DNA from: Sulfuriroseicoccus oceanibius
GTDB taxonomy: Bacteria; Verrucomicrobiota; Verrucomicrobiia; Verrucomicrobiales; SLCJ01
Assembly: GCF_010681825.2 (NCBI RefSeq)
Contig: NZ_CP066776.1
Location: 2,542,001 to 2,606,000 of the forward strand
Direction: 5' to 3'
Length of the DNA: 64,000 bases
This document shows positions 51,349 to 61,063 of the stretch, piece by piece. Below the pieces are notes generated by a model. It worked only from the letters and a program-made list of their open reading frames with translations, was not told the origin of the DNA and searched no databases. The translations under genes and the position numbers were made by a program. Position 1 is the first letter of the stretch. Each line of letters opens with the position of its first letter.

Positions 51349-53418
51349 CTAGTCATTATCTCCGTAATACCCTTCATGTCCGTACTCGCCATATCCGTGG
51401 TAGCCGTAGTAGCCAGAACCTCCAGTGTGTTTGACGCGCAATGCGTTCACCACAACTCCAGCGAGGGATATCTTCGCATCCTGCAATAGGTCCCGTGCAC
51501 GCAACACGGCGCCGACCGGCGTCTTCAATGCGCGCACCACCAAGATGGATTTCTGTGCGTGCTGGGCAATCAGTCGGGTATCACTCACCGGAAGCACCGG
51601 TGGGGTATCGACAATCACCCGGTCGAAGTGCTCGGCTGCATGGTCGAACAAACTCTGGATGTCTTCTGGAAGCAGCAACTCACTCGGGCTTGGTGCCTTC
51701 TTTCCGGAAACCATTACATACAGGTTCTCGGTGCCGGTGGCATGCACCGCCTGGGAAAACTCGGCTTGTCCGGTCAGAAGCTCCACCGTGCCCGGCTTCC
51801 CTTTCAGATCCGGGAACTCGGCGTGGACCCGCGGCTTGCGCAAGTCGAAGTCGACCAGCAACACCCGCTCACCAGCCAACGCGAATCCCGCAGCGAGCTC
51901 TGTCGCGGTAGTCGTCTTCCCCTCACCAGGCAACGCACTGGTCAGGCAGATTACCTGGTTGCGCTCCTTACGCCCAAGCAGACGAATGGACGCCCGCAGG
52001 TTGCGGATCGATTCGGCGTGAACGGTTTTCGGTTCGATCGCAATCACCGACTCAAACTTCTGTCCACTGCGACGGAAATCAGATCCCAGCGGGATCGCAG
52101 CCAAACACGCCATCCCGGTCGCCTCTTCTGCCGTGCGCACGTTGTAGATCTTGTAGTCCAGCAGCGAAAGCAGGAAAACCAGTCCCACGCCCACACCACT
52201 GCCAAGCACAGTACCGGCCGCGAGCGTGATCAGGTGCTTGTATTTCGATGGCGGCGGAATCGAAGCCTCTTCAAACACAGTGACTTCGGCGTTGGATGTT
52301 TCGTCCGCCACGTCGATCTCGGTCAGACGGTTTGTCACCGTTTCATAAAGACGGCGCTGATTAAGAATCCGCGATTCCAAGATCGATGCACGGGCCGACA
52401 GCGAGCTTTGAACCAGCGAAAGCCACCGATCCTTTGCCGCAGCGCGGGCCGACGGGGTTTGGGCGGTGCGAACCTCAATATCCAATTCGCGCATCTCATC
52501 GCGCTTCAAGCCCCAGAAATCGCGCTCCTCAGTGGTGCGGGATGCCGTATCGATCTCGCGGCGGAAGCGATTGTACAAATCTTCATAGACCGCCTCAGCC
52601 TCGATCCGCCGCGGGTGCTTGGGCAGGTAGCGCTGGCGCAACGCGGAAAGTTCGGTGCGGAATTGGTTCAACTCCTGGTTCAACGCCAAAGCGGCGCGGT
52701 AGACGTGGAACGAACGCTCGGCCGACTCAAGCTCCAGTGCGACGTCATCGGCCTCTGCCTTCAAAATACGAAACGCATCCGAACTGCCACCCGCACGGCG
52801 CGCCTGCTCTCCCTCGATGTAGACCATCATCACCGCATTGGCGATGGTCTTGGCGGTCTCCGGATCAGGGTGAGTCATCTCGATGTTGATGAGCGTCGTC
52901 CCGCGCTGATTAGAAACCGAGATTCCGCTGTAGAGCAACTCAAGGAAATCAGTCTCCGACGTCTCGGCGGCGCTTTGGAACTCACGCGAAGATTCATCAC
53001 GCCAATACTTTGGCTTCAACGACAGTGGTGGTGGAATCACCTTCTCCAACGCCTGGACTTCGGGTCGCTGGATGACTTTTACAAACTGCCCTTGCCCGGT
53101 GATCTTGCTGGCAATGGTACCAATAATCTCATCGCGGAAGATCATCGAATCGCGCTCGGCGTCCCCCTGACCGACCAACTGAAGCTCTTTGGTGGTCACC
53201 TCGACCACAGCCCGCGCCTTGGTGGTTGGTTCTTTGATCGAAAGGTAGTACAGCGCGGCGACGTAGCCGAGCGCGGCGAAAATGACAATCATCCACCATT
53301 TCTCCAACGCCACCTGGATCAGCCCTGCTGCTGAACGGTTGCTGACAGGCACGTTTGAACCTGCATCAGAGCCCTCGGCGACTGCATCGTCGGAGAATGG
53401 ATCAATCTCTTTCTTCAT
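51349..53418 (-). CDS. Polysaccharide co-polymerase/tyrosine autokinase (Wzz-BY-kinase), copy 1
   Basis: 689 residues from ATG 53418 (MKKEIDPFSDDAV), matching the start of the paralog at 59000-61063. N-terminal Wzz domain with two membrane helices (WWMIVIFAALGYVAALYYL; HLITLAAGTVLGSGVGVGLVFLLSLLDYK) and coiled coil between. C-terminal BY-kinase: SALPGEGKTTTATELA (Walker A), VLLVDFDLRKPRVH (A'), RVIVDTPPVLPVSD (Walker B). The tail GYYGYHGYGEYGHEGYY is the tyrosine cluster that is autophosphorylated. It would control chain length and export. It is upstream of the ops-containing leader. Confidence 0.95.
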   Translation of the reverse strand: MKKEIDPFSDDAVAEGSDAGSNVPVSNRSAAGLIQVALEKWWMIVIFAALGYVAALYYLSIKEPTTKARAVVEVTTKELQLVGQGDAERDSMIFRDEIIGTIASKITGQGQFVKVIQRPEVQALEKVIPPPLSLKPKYWRDESSREFQSAAETSETDFLELLYSGISVSNQRGTTLINIEMTHPDPETAKTIANAVMMVYIEGEQARRAGGSSDAFRILKAEADDVALELESAERSFHVYRAALALNQELNQFRTELSALRQRYLPKHPRRIEAEAVYEDLYNRFRREIDTASRTTEERDFWGLKRDEMRELDIEVRTAQTPSARAAAKDRWLSLVQSSLSARASILESRILNQRRLYETVTNRLTEIDVADETSNAEVTVFEEASIPPPSKYKHLITLAAGTVLGSGVGVGLVFLLSLLDYKIYNVRTAEEATGMACLAAIPLGSDFRRSGQKFESVIAIEPKTVHAESIRNLRASIRLLGRKERNQVICLTSALPGEGKTTTATELAAGFALAGERVLLVDFDLRKPRVHAEFPDLKGKPGTVELLTGQAEFSQAVHATGTENLYVMVSGKKAPSPSELLLPEDIQSLFDHAAEHFDRVIVDTPPVLPVSDTRLIAQHAQKSILVVRALKTPVGAVLRARDLLQDAKISLAGVVVNALRVKHTGGSGYYGYHGYGEYGHEGYYGDND

Positions 53419-53749
53419 CAAAAATTGGAATCGGGGGAAAATGGGAGGACTGAGTCGGAACTTGCCCGAACTCAACCAATCATACCGGCTGTAGATACTC
53501 GGGATCCTAGCCAGCGCAAGTTTTTGATGAACAACTTTTGAAATCTGGCGACGCACAGCACGTCCCCCCGACACCGTGGATCCCACAGCTCCGGTGATCT
53601 CGCATCCGTAACCGCCACAGAAAAACGGCACGAAATTGTCACAAAAACTTCACCCGCGGCTGCGGGCGGAGGAAGGCCTATCGATTTCCCGCGCTGATGA
53701 AAAGGATTTTCTGCGGGTAATTTTCAAATGATTACCACCGCCGCCTCGG
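53419..53749. other. Upstream region of BY-kinase copy 1
   Basis: About 330 bases without a supported gene; no repeat modules until about 53830. It presumably holds the promoter and the 5' leader of the kinase gene. Confidence 0.4.
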
Positions 53750-55101
53750 CCATCCGCACGGATAACAGATCCCGCGCAACACAGGCACTTCTCCCAGAAA
53801 ACTCTGGGAGAGCGAGATACGGATATCGGAAAGCAGTCAGCGCACTGCGCGCGGGAGGTGGAGTTTTAATCTCACGCAGAGACGCAAAGACGCAAAGGAA
53901 GTCAACGCGCTGCGCGCGGGAAGCAGTGGGAGGTTTTAGACATGATTGACGGGATTTAGAATCTGTGTCATCTGAGGATCACCCAAAAGCAACGAAAACG
54001 GGCAAGGATGGAGCAACCTCACTCTTGAGGTTGACCAGCCAATCCGGCGCAGCCGCACATGCTCAAGAAGCTGGAAAGCTGAAATGTAAAATTGGAAATC
54101 AGCCAGTGCGCTGCGCGCGGGAGGCGGAGGAAGGTTTTAGACAGGATTTACAGGGTGGACATGATTTAAAATCTGCGGAGTCTGCGGATAGCCCATCGCC
54201 ACAACGAGCGGTGACATCCCCACGCCTGGCTCCGCGCACGACACCTTGGCGTCTCCGCGCCTCTGCGTGAGAACCGACGACAGCGGGAACACCGTCACTC
54301 CACCCTTGCGCATAATCATCGTAATTCGAGTCATCCGCGGATCCCTCTATTCTTCAGACAAGATGGACATGATTCAACATCCGCGGAATCGGCGCAATCT
54401 GCGGATCCCCAAAAAGCCACTATGCTTGGTGATGTTCTCGCGAGCGGTATCGCATGAAGAAACTTTGGGAGCTTTGGGGCTCTGCGTGAGGTTCCTCAGA
54501 GGTGTTCGCGGAGGCTGCGATGGACTTGGCGACCTGGCACAATCCGGCGGTCTCATTCCTAGACAGGATTAGCAAGACGGACATGATTTGAGTAACTGAA
54601 CCACAGCAGACTCAGAGAACACAGGGACATCTTTGTGACTTCTTGTACCTTTTCGTGGCTATCAAATCCCCTTGGCATCTCCGCACCTCTGCGTGAGAAC
54701 GTAAAAATAGTGGTCGCTGCGCTTCTGGGCCAGTGGCCGGGTACAATCCGGCGATCCTAGCACGCTTCCGTTAAATCACCCCAGTCCGCCCAATCTGAGG
54801 TTCCCTCAAAGCCTCTACGGCTGGCAATGTTCTCAAGCGTGGCTCCGCACATGAGAGCTCTGCGTCTTTGCGTCTCTGCGTGAGGATCCATTCGCAGTGG
54901 TCGCTAAGCTCCAGGATTGGCGGCCGGGTACAATCCGGCGCACCGGGCACGCTTTCGTAAAAGCACAACAATCTGCTCAATCTGCGGATAACCCAAAGCC
55001 ACTGTGGTTGGTGATGCTCTCTCGCTCGGCACCGCACATGACACCTCTGCGTCTTAGCGATCGCGTGGTCTCTATGTGAGAACCCGCGAAATCTGCGGAC
55101 C
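53750..55101 (-). repeat. Intergenic mosaic of modular repeats, reversed orientation
   Basis: About 1.3 kb in which the modules read on the minus strand, unlike the other regions. On the plus strand: 'GCGCTGCGCGCGGGA' (53908, 54110; also 53840), 'TTTAGACATGATTGACGGGA' (53934), 'TTTAGACAGGATTTACAGGG' (54134), 'TCTGCGTGAGAAC' (54262, 54689), 'GGCCGGGTACAATCCGGCG' (54732, 54923), 'GACAAGATGGACATGATTC' (54357), and hairpin AACCTCA-CTCT-TGAGGTT (54015-54032). No coding gene is supported. Confidence 0.85.
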
Positions 55102-55140
55102 AAAAAGCCTCCAGCCCCGCACACGCGAGAACTGGAGGCT
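55102..55140 (-). terminator. Terminator of the Wza-like gene
   Basis: AGCCTCCAG (55106-55114) pairs with CTGGAGGCT (55132-55140), and the minus strand then has TTTTT. It lies about 50 bases after the stop. Confidence 0.85.
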
Positions 55141-55189
55141 AAAGAACCAATGACCACTATCTGTGATCATTCGCGATCATCTGCGGCCA

Positions 55190-56029
55190 TTAAAAGATAC
55201 TCTCATTGACGATCACGATGTCGCCAGCCTTGAGCATGAACAACTTAGCATCGCCACTGCGGATCTTCTTCACGTTCACCTCATAGGTCTTAAAACGGTC
55301 GCCTTCACGACGCTTCACTGTGACCACCTTCTCATTGGCAATCTCCGTGAAGCCCCCCGCTTGAGCGATTGCGGTCAGGATGTCCATTCCACCTTCCTTA
55401 GGAAACTCGACAGCCCGCGGACTACGCACCTTGCCAGAGACAGTCACAGCCAGTGCACTGAAGTCACTGCGAGGAACCGTTACGGTGTCGCCATGCTTCA
55501 GCGCAACGCTACCGGACGTCTTCAGATTGTAGGTCTTCACCGCCCCATCACGACTGCGCACGACAATCTTTGTGATATCACCGCTCTCAGCTTCACCACC
55601 GCCCTGGGCGATGGCATCTGCCAAGGTCATCACACCCTCTTCAGGATATGGCACAGTGCCCGGTCGACGCACATCACCGCCTACCGTGAGCCACTTCTTG
55701 GCATAACCCACGACTGAGATGTTCACCTTGGCGCTCGCGAGGTAGTCCTTCTCATAAAGCGCCTTCACCTCTTGCTCAACCTGCCCGGTCGTCTTGCCCA
55801 GCACTTTAACTGTCCCAATCAACGGCAACGAAACCTCACCGGACTTCCCAATCATGGCTTCCGTGGTCAAATCCTCTTCCTGGAAGACGGTCATCCGCAA
55901 CACATCATTCTGCTGCAAAAAATACTCCTCCGCTGCCGCCACCGACGACAACCCACCAACACACATCGCCAGTGCACCCAGGCACCAGCGGACAAACCGA
56001 TTTCTCATAAACTGCGATATTAATCTCAT
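55190..56029 (-). CDS. Wza-like polysaccharide export protein (SLBB domains)
   Basis: 279 residues from ATG 56029 (MRLISQFMRNRFVRWCLG), preceded by GAGGAG; ATG 56008 (MRNRFVRWCLGALAMCVGGLSS) is an alternative. A signal peptide ends near AAA-EEYF. Then a poly_export domain (FLQQNDVLRMTVFQEEDLTTEAMIGKSGEVSLPLIGTVKVLGKT) and two SLBB-like domains (VGGDVRRPGTVPYPEEGVMTLADAIAQGGG; VSGKVRSPRAVEFPKEGGMDILTAIAQAGG). It has no C-terminal outer-membrane helix like E. coli Wza. Located in the periplasm or outer membrane as part of the export channel. It stands alone with its own terminator. Confidence 0.9.
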   Translation of the reverse strand: MRLISQFMRNRFVRWCLGALAMCVGGLSSVAAAEEYFLQQNDVLRMTVFQEEDLTTEAMIGKSGEVSLPLIGTVKVLGKTTGQVEQEVKALYEKDYLASAKVNISVVGYAKKWLTVGGDVRRPGTVPYPEEGVMTLADAIAQGGGEAESGDITKIVVRSRDGAVKTYNLKTSGSVALKHGDTVTVPRSDFSALAVTVSGKVRSPRAVEFPKEGGMDILTAIAQAGGFTEIANEKVVTVKRREGDRFKTYEVNVKKIRSGDAKLFMLKAGDIVIVNESIF

Positions 56030-56085
56030 CTCTCCTCGGAAGCAACTAGCCGCTTCCATCCCACACTCATGACACCTGAGCGCAA

Positions 56086-56117
56086 AACGGCATCAGGGAG
56101 AATCTCTCCCTGATGCC
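56086..56117 (-). terminator. Terminator of the secreted-protein gene
   Basis: Perfect 13-base stem: GGCATCAGGGAGA (56089-56101) with TCTCCCTGATGCC (56105-56117), followed on the minus strand by GTTTTG. It comes 25 bases after the stop of the upstream gene. Confidence 0.8.
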
Positions 56118-56141
56118 AAATTATTCACAACTTGAACCGAG

Positions 56142-56741
56142 TTAGTTCATGTCGGTAGCCGGCTTTGGAGTCGGCTTTGGCTTCGATGGCGTGGTCGGCT
56201 TCTCCGGGGTCTCTGGAGTTTCAGTGGCCTCCGGCTCACCCTGACCTGCGTTCACCGGGTTAACGATGCCATTCTCCGCGTCATCCAACAATTGACCAAG
56301 AGTAGGCACATTGCCACGCTCCCACTCCTCAGGAGCAAGCCCATCCTTGAAGATGGAGAAAGCGGTGCTCTTTTGGTTCACTGCGGCCGGGGTCAACTCG
56401 GCAAGCTCGGCTGCCTCGATCACGCGGTAGGTCTGCACGATCGGCTTGGCACCGAACTGCTTGACGGTCACGGTGATCACTGTGCCCAGTGGGAAGCTCA
56501 CGTTAGTTGCGGTCATTGGCACCATCGCCACGGATCCCGCACCGACAGTGACGGATTCACCCTGCTCGTTCGTGTAGGTCAAGGCTTCACCACCCTTTGG
56601 CACCGACACTTTTACAGTGACCTTAGCTGCCTGCTGTGCCTGCACCACTGCTTCTGGTGGAGCGGCCTCAGCGGAAACAGGAGCCGCGAATCCAGCCAAG
56701 CCAACGGCTACTGCTGCGAGACAAATGGGAGTCGATTTCAT
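56142..56741 (-). CDS. Secreted protein of unknown function, proline/threonine-rich C-terminus
   Basis: 199 residues with a signal peptide (MKSTPICLAAVAVGLAGFAAPVSA). The middle (KVTVKVSVPKGGEALTYTNEQGESVTV...TVKQFGAKPIVQTYRVIEAAEL) is beta-rich; the last ~40 residues are low-complexity (EATETPETPEKPTTPSKPKPTPK). No known domain was recognised. It lies between the beta-barrel protein gene and the Wza-like gene, on the same strand, and is likely periplasmic. A role in EPS secretion is inferred from location only. It has no PEP-CTERM-like signal. Confidence 0.78.
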   Translation of the reverse strand: MKSTPICLAAVAVGLAGFAAPVSAEAAPPEAVVQAQQAAKVTVKVSVPKGGEALTYTNEQGESVTVGAGSVAMVPMTATNVSFPLGTVITVTVKQFGAKPIVQTYRVIEAAELAELTPAAVNQKSTAFSIFKDGLAPEEWERGNVPTLGQLLDDAENGIVNPVNAGQGEPEATETPETPEKPTTPSKPKPTPKPATDMN

Positions 56742-56791
56742 GATCTTTTGATATTCAATTGTTTGTAGTGATCGTTCAGTGCTCTGGGGTC

Positions 56792-58021
56792 TTACCAGAA
56801 CTTATAAGTCGCATCAAGCGCAAGCTGGAGGTTCTCGAACTCATTGGCAGCATCGGTCGAATCATTCAAGCGATACAGCACGCGACCACCGAGGTCGAGC
56901 TTGTCGGTTGGCGACCAGACAGCACCGACATTGAACTTCCAATAATCGTTGTCACGGCTGAGCGTCGATCCTTCCACAGTGCGGAAGTACTCGTTGTGCT
57001 CGTAGGTGAGCCCACCGTTGAAAGAGAGGGTTGGTGAGTAGGTGTAGGTGGTGCCAAGCACCACACCAGTCGCCTCGTAACCAGCGCCAGCAATGTTCAT
57101 CGATGGATTGTCCTTGCGGTAGATCGATGCAAGCACCTTGGTCTTACCGGTGAGACGGTGATCGAGTCCGAAGTTCCACACCACGGTCGACTTGTCGTCG
57201 GCGGCATTGGCACCGCTGAACGAGCGGGTCTCATAACCAACGGTACCAGTGAAACGGGTCTTCCCGGTGAACTGATAATCCACCTTACCACCCGCGCTCC
57301 AGAACTCGTGAGTTGGCTGATCGTTGGAAACTTCTGTCTGACCGAAGCCAACATAAGGCCCCACGGAGATCTTGCCGGTCGCACGGTAGAGAGCCGCGCC
57401 ACTCACATCCCAGGTATCGTAGTCGAAGAGCGCATCATCGTCGTAATTCGATGCGTTGAAGCCAGCACCCGCGTCCAAGCGAGTCTTACCGGAAAGGATG
57501 TGCGAGACATCCAAACCTGCATCGAAGATCGAGCGGTCTACGAGATCGTTGATGAAACGCGATGCGTCCGAACGCTCACGATAGTCCGCATTGGCGCGGA
57601 ACGTGGTCTTCGGCATCTGGTGGAACAACGCAACGCTTCCGTTGTTGTTGAAGTAATCGAGACCCGAGTTATCGGCGTAAAACGCAGCCACCGGCGCGTA
57701 CTCAGCGGTGAACGAGCTCTTGGCCACGCGGCCACGGGCGCTGTCGAATCCGACCACAGGAATCAGCGAGAAAATCGTATCGCTCTCCTCATTGTCTGGA
57801 GTGAGGAAGATGTTGTCATCGTACTTCACCTCACCGCGGAGGTTAACGTAGAAACTGTCCAGCAAACCATTGGATCCAGCGGACTCAACAAGAGCAGCAG
57901 CTTCTTTAGCGCTAACCGGCTCGGGTGCTGCAGTGTCAGCAGAGACACCAGCAAATCCGGAGATGGCGGACAAGCCCAGCGTAGCGGGCACAGCAAGCTT
58001 CATAGAGCGTTTCATATTCAT
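56792..58021 (-). CDS. Outer-membrane beta-barrel protein (BBP2-like porin)
   Basis: 409 residues. Signal peptide MNMKRSMKLAVPATLGLSAISGFAGVSA, then amphipathic beta-strand repeats (YVNLRGEVKYDDNIFLTPDNEESDTIFSLIPVVGFDSA; FRANADYRERSDASRF; GLTYEHNEYFR; LGGRVLYRLNDST) ending in the barrel-type terminal aromatic 'YKFW'. The D-D-N-I-F motif is typical of the beta-barrel porin-2 family found next to EPS export genes. It probably forms an outer-membrane channel for the polysaccharide. It is followed 51 bases on by the small secreted protein gene. Confidence 0.88.
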   Translation of the reverse strand: MNMKRSMKLAVPATLGLSAISGFAGVSADTAAPEPVSAKEAAALVESAGSNGLLDSFYVNLRGEVKYDDNIFLTPDNEESDTIFSLIPVVGFDSARGRVAKSSFTAEYAPVAAFYADNSGLDYFNNNGSVALFHQMPKTTFRANADYRERSDASRFINDLVDRSIFDAGLDVSHILSGKTRLDAGAGFNASNYDDDALFDYDTWDVSGAALYRATGKISVGPYVGFGQTEVSNDQPTHEFWSAGGKVDYQFTGKTRFTGTVGYETRSFSGANAADDKSTVVWNFGLDHRLTGKTKVLASIYRKDNPSMNIAGAGYEATGVVLGTTYTYSPTLSFNGGLTYEHNEYFRTVEGSTLSRDNDYWKFNVGAVWSPTDKLDLGGRVLYRLNDSTDAANEFENLQLALDATYKFW

Positions 58022-58948
58022 AGTTGGGGCTAGGTTGTCTCACAGCCCAAATCAGCGATCAAGCGTTTAATCTCAAGTTTTTGTAGTTTTTTTATTTCGT
58101 TACCCAAATCCCCACCCGGAGCCCCGATTCAGGTAGCATTAAAGATCTAGGTTCCCCCTACCGGCCCACCGGATCGAAGCGACCATCGCGCAATCGCGGG
58201 ACTAAGCTTAAAGCGTAGCCATCCAAGCGCAGCCCCAACGCATCATACGATGCCACGAGTGAACTCATCACCTCCCGTGTAGGCTTTGAGAGATCCGCAG
58301 ATTTCGCTGATTGTGATGATTTTTACGCAAGCGTGTTCGGACCGCCGGGTTGCACCCGGCCACCGATGCCGGAGCGTAGCGACCAACACCAATGATTCTC
58401 ACGCAGAGGCGAAAAGACGCAAAGGTTGAGATCTTGTAGCCACGAAAAAGCACGAGAATCCACAAAGAAGCTCTGTGCTCTCTGAGCCCACTGTGGTTCA
58501 AACACCCTAATCACGTGAATCTTGTAAATCCTGTCAAGAAAGCGGGAGATCCGCAGATTTAGAATCCCGTCAATCATGTCCATCCTGTCTAGGAAGAAGG
58601 GAACCACAGATGACTCCAATTGTGATGATTTTCACGCAGGCATGGAGTGACGGTGTCCCCACCCTTCGGCGATCGACTGGAACGCAGCGACCAGCTCCAA
58701 TGATTCTCACGCAAAGGAGCGAAGGTTGGGATCTTATAGCCACGAAAAAGCACAAGAATCCACAAACTCAGGCTCTGTGTTCTCTGAGCCCACTGTGATT
58801 CAACAAATCAAATCATACCCCTCATGGAGATCCTGTATAAAAACCCACACCCCCGTGCGCAGCGCGCTGAGTTCCTTTGCGTCTTTGGGTCTCTGCGTGA
58901 GCCCCCCCACCTCCCGCGCGAAGCGCCCCCCCCCCCCCGTTTCACTCC
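58022..58948 (+). repeat. Intergenic mosaic of modular repeats
   Basis: From about 58180: 'GATCCGCAGATTTCGCTGAT' (58292), 'TTTTTACGCAAGCGTGTTCG', 'GACCGCCGGGTTGCACCCGG' (58341), 'GGAGCGTAGCGACCAACACC', 'TTCTCACGCAGAGGCGAAAA' (58396), 'GTGAATCTTGTAAATCCTGT' (58517), 'CATCCTGTCTAGGAAG', 'GCAGGCATGGAGTGACGGTG' with hairpin (58637), 'TTCTCACGCAAAGGAGC' (58703), 'CACGAAAAAGCACAAGAATC' (58742, also 58441), 'GCGCAGCGCGCTGAG' (58856) and a C13 run at 58926-58938. The first 160 bases are the promoter side of the barrel gene. No gene seen. Confidence 0.85.
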
Positions 58949-58980
58949 AAAAAAAAGCAGGGCGCGATGACGCGCCCTGC
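58949..58980 (-). terminator. Terminator of BY-kinase copy 2
   Basis: GCAGGGCGCG (58957-58966) pairs with CGCGCCCTGC (58971-58980) over a 4-base loop and is followed on the minus strand by eight T. It lies just past the kinase stop. Confidence 0.95.
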
Positions 58981-58999
58981 TATAATTGGATCGATCAAA

Positions 59000-61063
59000 T
59001 TAATCTTCCTGCCCGTAGTACGAGTCGTGCCCGTATTCACCGTAATCGCGGTAGCCAAAGTACCCCGATCCACTGTGACGAGCCTTCAGCGCATTCACCA
59101 CGACTCCCGCGAGATCAAGCTTAGCCCCGAGGAGAAGATCCTTCGCTCGAAGCACGGCCCCTACCGGAGTTTTCAAGGCACGCACTACGAGGATCACCTT
59201 GTGGGCATGCTGCGCAACCAGACGCGTGTCACTCACAGGAAGCACCGGCGGCGAGTCAATGATCACGCGATCGAATTCCTTCGACGCCTCATCCACCAGC
59301 TCCATGATTTCATCAGGCTGCAGCAGCCCCAGTGGGTTTGGCGGCTTCTTACCTGAAGGCACCACAAAGAGGCCCTCGACACGAGTTGGCGCAACCACGT
59401 CGTCAAACTGAGCATGACCAATCAACACATCCACGGTACCCGGCTGCCCCTTGAGCTTTGGATACAACTCGTGCACACGCGGCTTACGCAGATCGAAGTC
59501 GATCAACACAGTCCTTTCTCCCTCAAGAGCAAACAACTCGGCCAACTCCGCAGCCGTGGTCGTCTTCCCTTCCCCCGGCATCGCACTGGTAACCACCAGC
59601 ACCTTGTTATTCTCCTTGCGACCAAGCAGCGTGATTGACGCCCGAAGGTTGCGGATAGATTCCGCATGCACCGTATTTGGATCGGAGGACGAAATCGACC
59701 GCCACTCACCGTCCTCTGAGTCGACTGCCGAGCTGAGTGGAATCGCCGCCAAACAAGGCAATCCGGTCGCCTCCTCGGCAGAACGCACGTCGTAGATCTT
59801 GTAATCCATCAACGACAGCAAGAACACCAAACCGACACCGACACCGCCGCCGAGCACCGAGCCTGCAGCCAACGTGATGAGGTGCTTGTACTTTGAGGGA
59901 GGAGGAATCGTAGCTGCCTCGTTCACTCGAACCTTGGAGTTCACCCCTTCATCATCCGCGACATCAATCTCCGCCAGTCGACGGGTAAAGGTTTCATAAC
60001 GACCGCGCAGTGAGCCGATTCGCGACTCCAACACACTAGCTCGCGACGACAACTTGTTCTGCACAAAGGACAACCAGCGGTCTGTCGCGTCACGGCGATC
60101 CGCCTCACTCTCAGCACTGGCAATCTGTTTATCCAACCGATCTACATCAGCCATCAAAGGCTTCCAATAATCAACCTCATCCCCCGTGCGGGCAGCCGTT
60201 TCAATTTCCAGACGGAATCGACGATAAAGATCCTGGTAAATCGCCTCGGCCTCAATCAGGCGCGGGTGTTTGCTCTTGTAGCGCTGGCGAAACGCAGACA
60301 ACTCGCTACGGAACGTATTGAGCTCCTGATTCAACTCCAGAGCCGCGCGATACGTTTGGAATGACCTTTCAGCAGCCTCCATCTCGGCGGCAATTTCATC
60401 CGCTTCAATGCTCACCACCTTGAAGGCATCACTTGTACCGCCGCTGATCCGAGCTTCCTCCTCCTCGACGTAAGTCATCATCACTGCATTGGCGAGTGTC
60501 TTGGCAGTCTCTGCATCAGGATGGGTGACCTTGATCGCAATCAACGTGGTCCCACGCACGTTCTCCACACTAACCCGCTGATGCAACAGACGCAGGAATT
60601 CAGCAGGATCCGCATCGCCCGCCGAGATAAACTCACGCTGCGACTCGTCACGCCAGTACTTTGGTTTCCACGAAAACTGAGGTGGAATCACTTTCTCAAG
60701 CACCTGCACCTCCGGACGCTGCATCACCTTTTGCAGCTGCTCAAGACCGACAAGCTCGGCAGCAATCGTCCCAAGCATCTGGTCACGGAAAACCATTGAG
60801 TCCTGCTCAACCTCATTACCCACCAACAACTGCTGCTTGGTCGTCACCTTCAGCGACGCCATTGCCATGGTCTCCGGCTCCTTTACCGACAGATAATACA
60901 GCGCCCCGACATAGCCGAGCACCATGAAAATCAAAATCAGCCACCAACGCTCGAGCGCCACGCGTAGCAATCCAGCCGCCGATCGATTACTGACCCTGGC
61001 CCCCTCGTCATGTGCGTCACCCTCTGCCAACGTATCGTCGAACGGATCAATCTCTTTCTTCAT
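59000..61063 (-). CDS. Polysaccharide co-polymerase/tyrosine autokinase (Wzz-BY-kinase), copy 2
   Basis: 687 residues, colinear with the copy at 51349. It starts MKKEIDPFDDTLAEGDAHDE; membrane helices RWWLILIFMVLGYVGALYYL and HLITLAAGSVLGGGVGVGLVFLLSLMDYK; BY-kinase motifs SAMPGEGKTTTAAELAELFALEGERTVLIDFDLRKPRVHELYP and RVIIDSPPVLPVSD; C-terminal YFGYRDYGEYGHDSYYGQED tyrosine tail. Polymer chain-length control and export by phosphorylation cycling. The two copies may act on different polymers or may be partly redundant. It stands next to the beta-barrel and Wza-like genes. Confidence 0.95.
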   Translation of the reverse strand: MKKEIDPFDDTLAEGDAHDEGARVSNRSAAGLLRVALERWWLILIFMVLGYVGALYYLSVKEPETMAMASLKVTTKQQLLVGNEVEQDSMVFRDQMLGTIAAELVGLEQLQKVMQRPEVQVLEKVIPPQFSWKPKYWRDESQREFISAGDADPAEFLRLLHQRVSVENVRGTTLIAIKVTHPDAETAKTLANAVMMTYVEEEEARISGGTSDAFKVVSIEADEIAAEMEAAERSFQTYRAALELNQELNTFRSELSAFRQRYKSKHPRLIEAEAIYQDLYRRFRLEIETAARTGDEVDYWKPLMADVDRLDKQIASAESEADRRDATDRWLSFVQNKLSSRASVLESRIGSLRGRYETFTRRLAEIDVADDEGVNSKVRVNEAATIPPPSKYKHLITLAAGSVLGGGVGVGLVFLLSLMDYKIYDVRSAEEATGLPCLAAIPLSSAVDSEDGEWRSISSSDPNTVHAESIRNLRASITLLGRKENNKVLVVTSAMPGEGKTTTAAELAELFALEGERTVLIDFDLRKPRVHELYPKLKGQPGTVDVLIGHAQFDDVVAPTRVEGLFVVPSGKKPPNPLGLLQPDEIMELVDEASKEFDRVIIDSPPVLPVSDTRLVAQHAHKVILVVRALKTPVGAVLRAKDLLLGAKLDLAGVVVNALKARHSGSGYFGYRDYGEYGHDSYYGQED

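Noticed and set aside
51559-53334. 591-codon plus-strand open frame
   Set aside because: Antisense of BY-kinase copy 1, whose motifs are complete on the minus strand.
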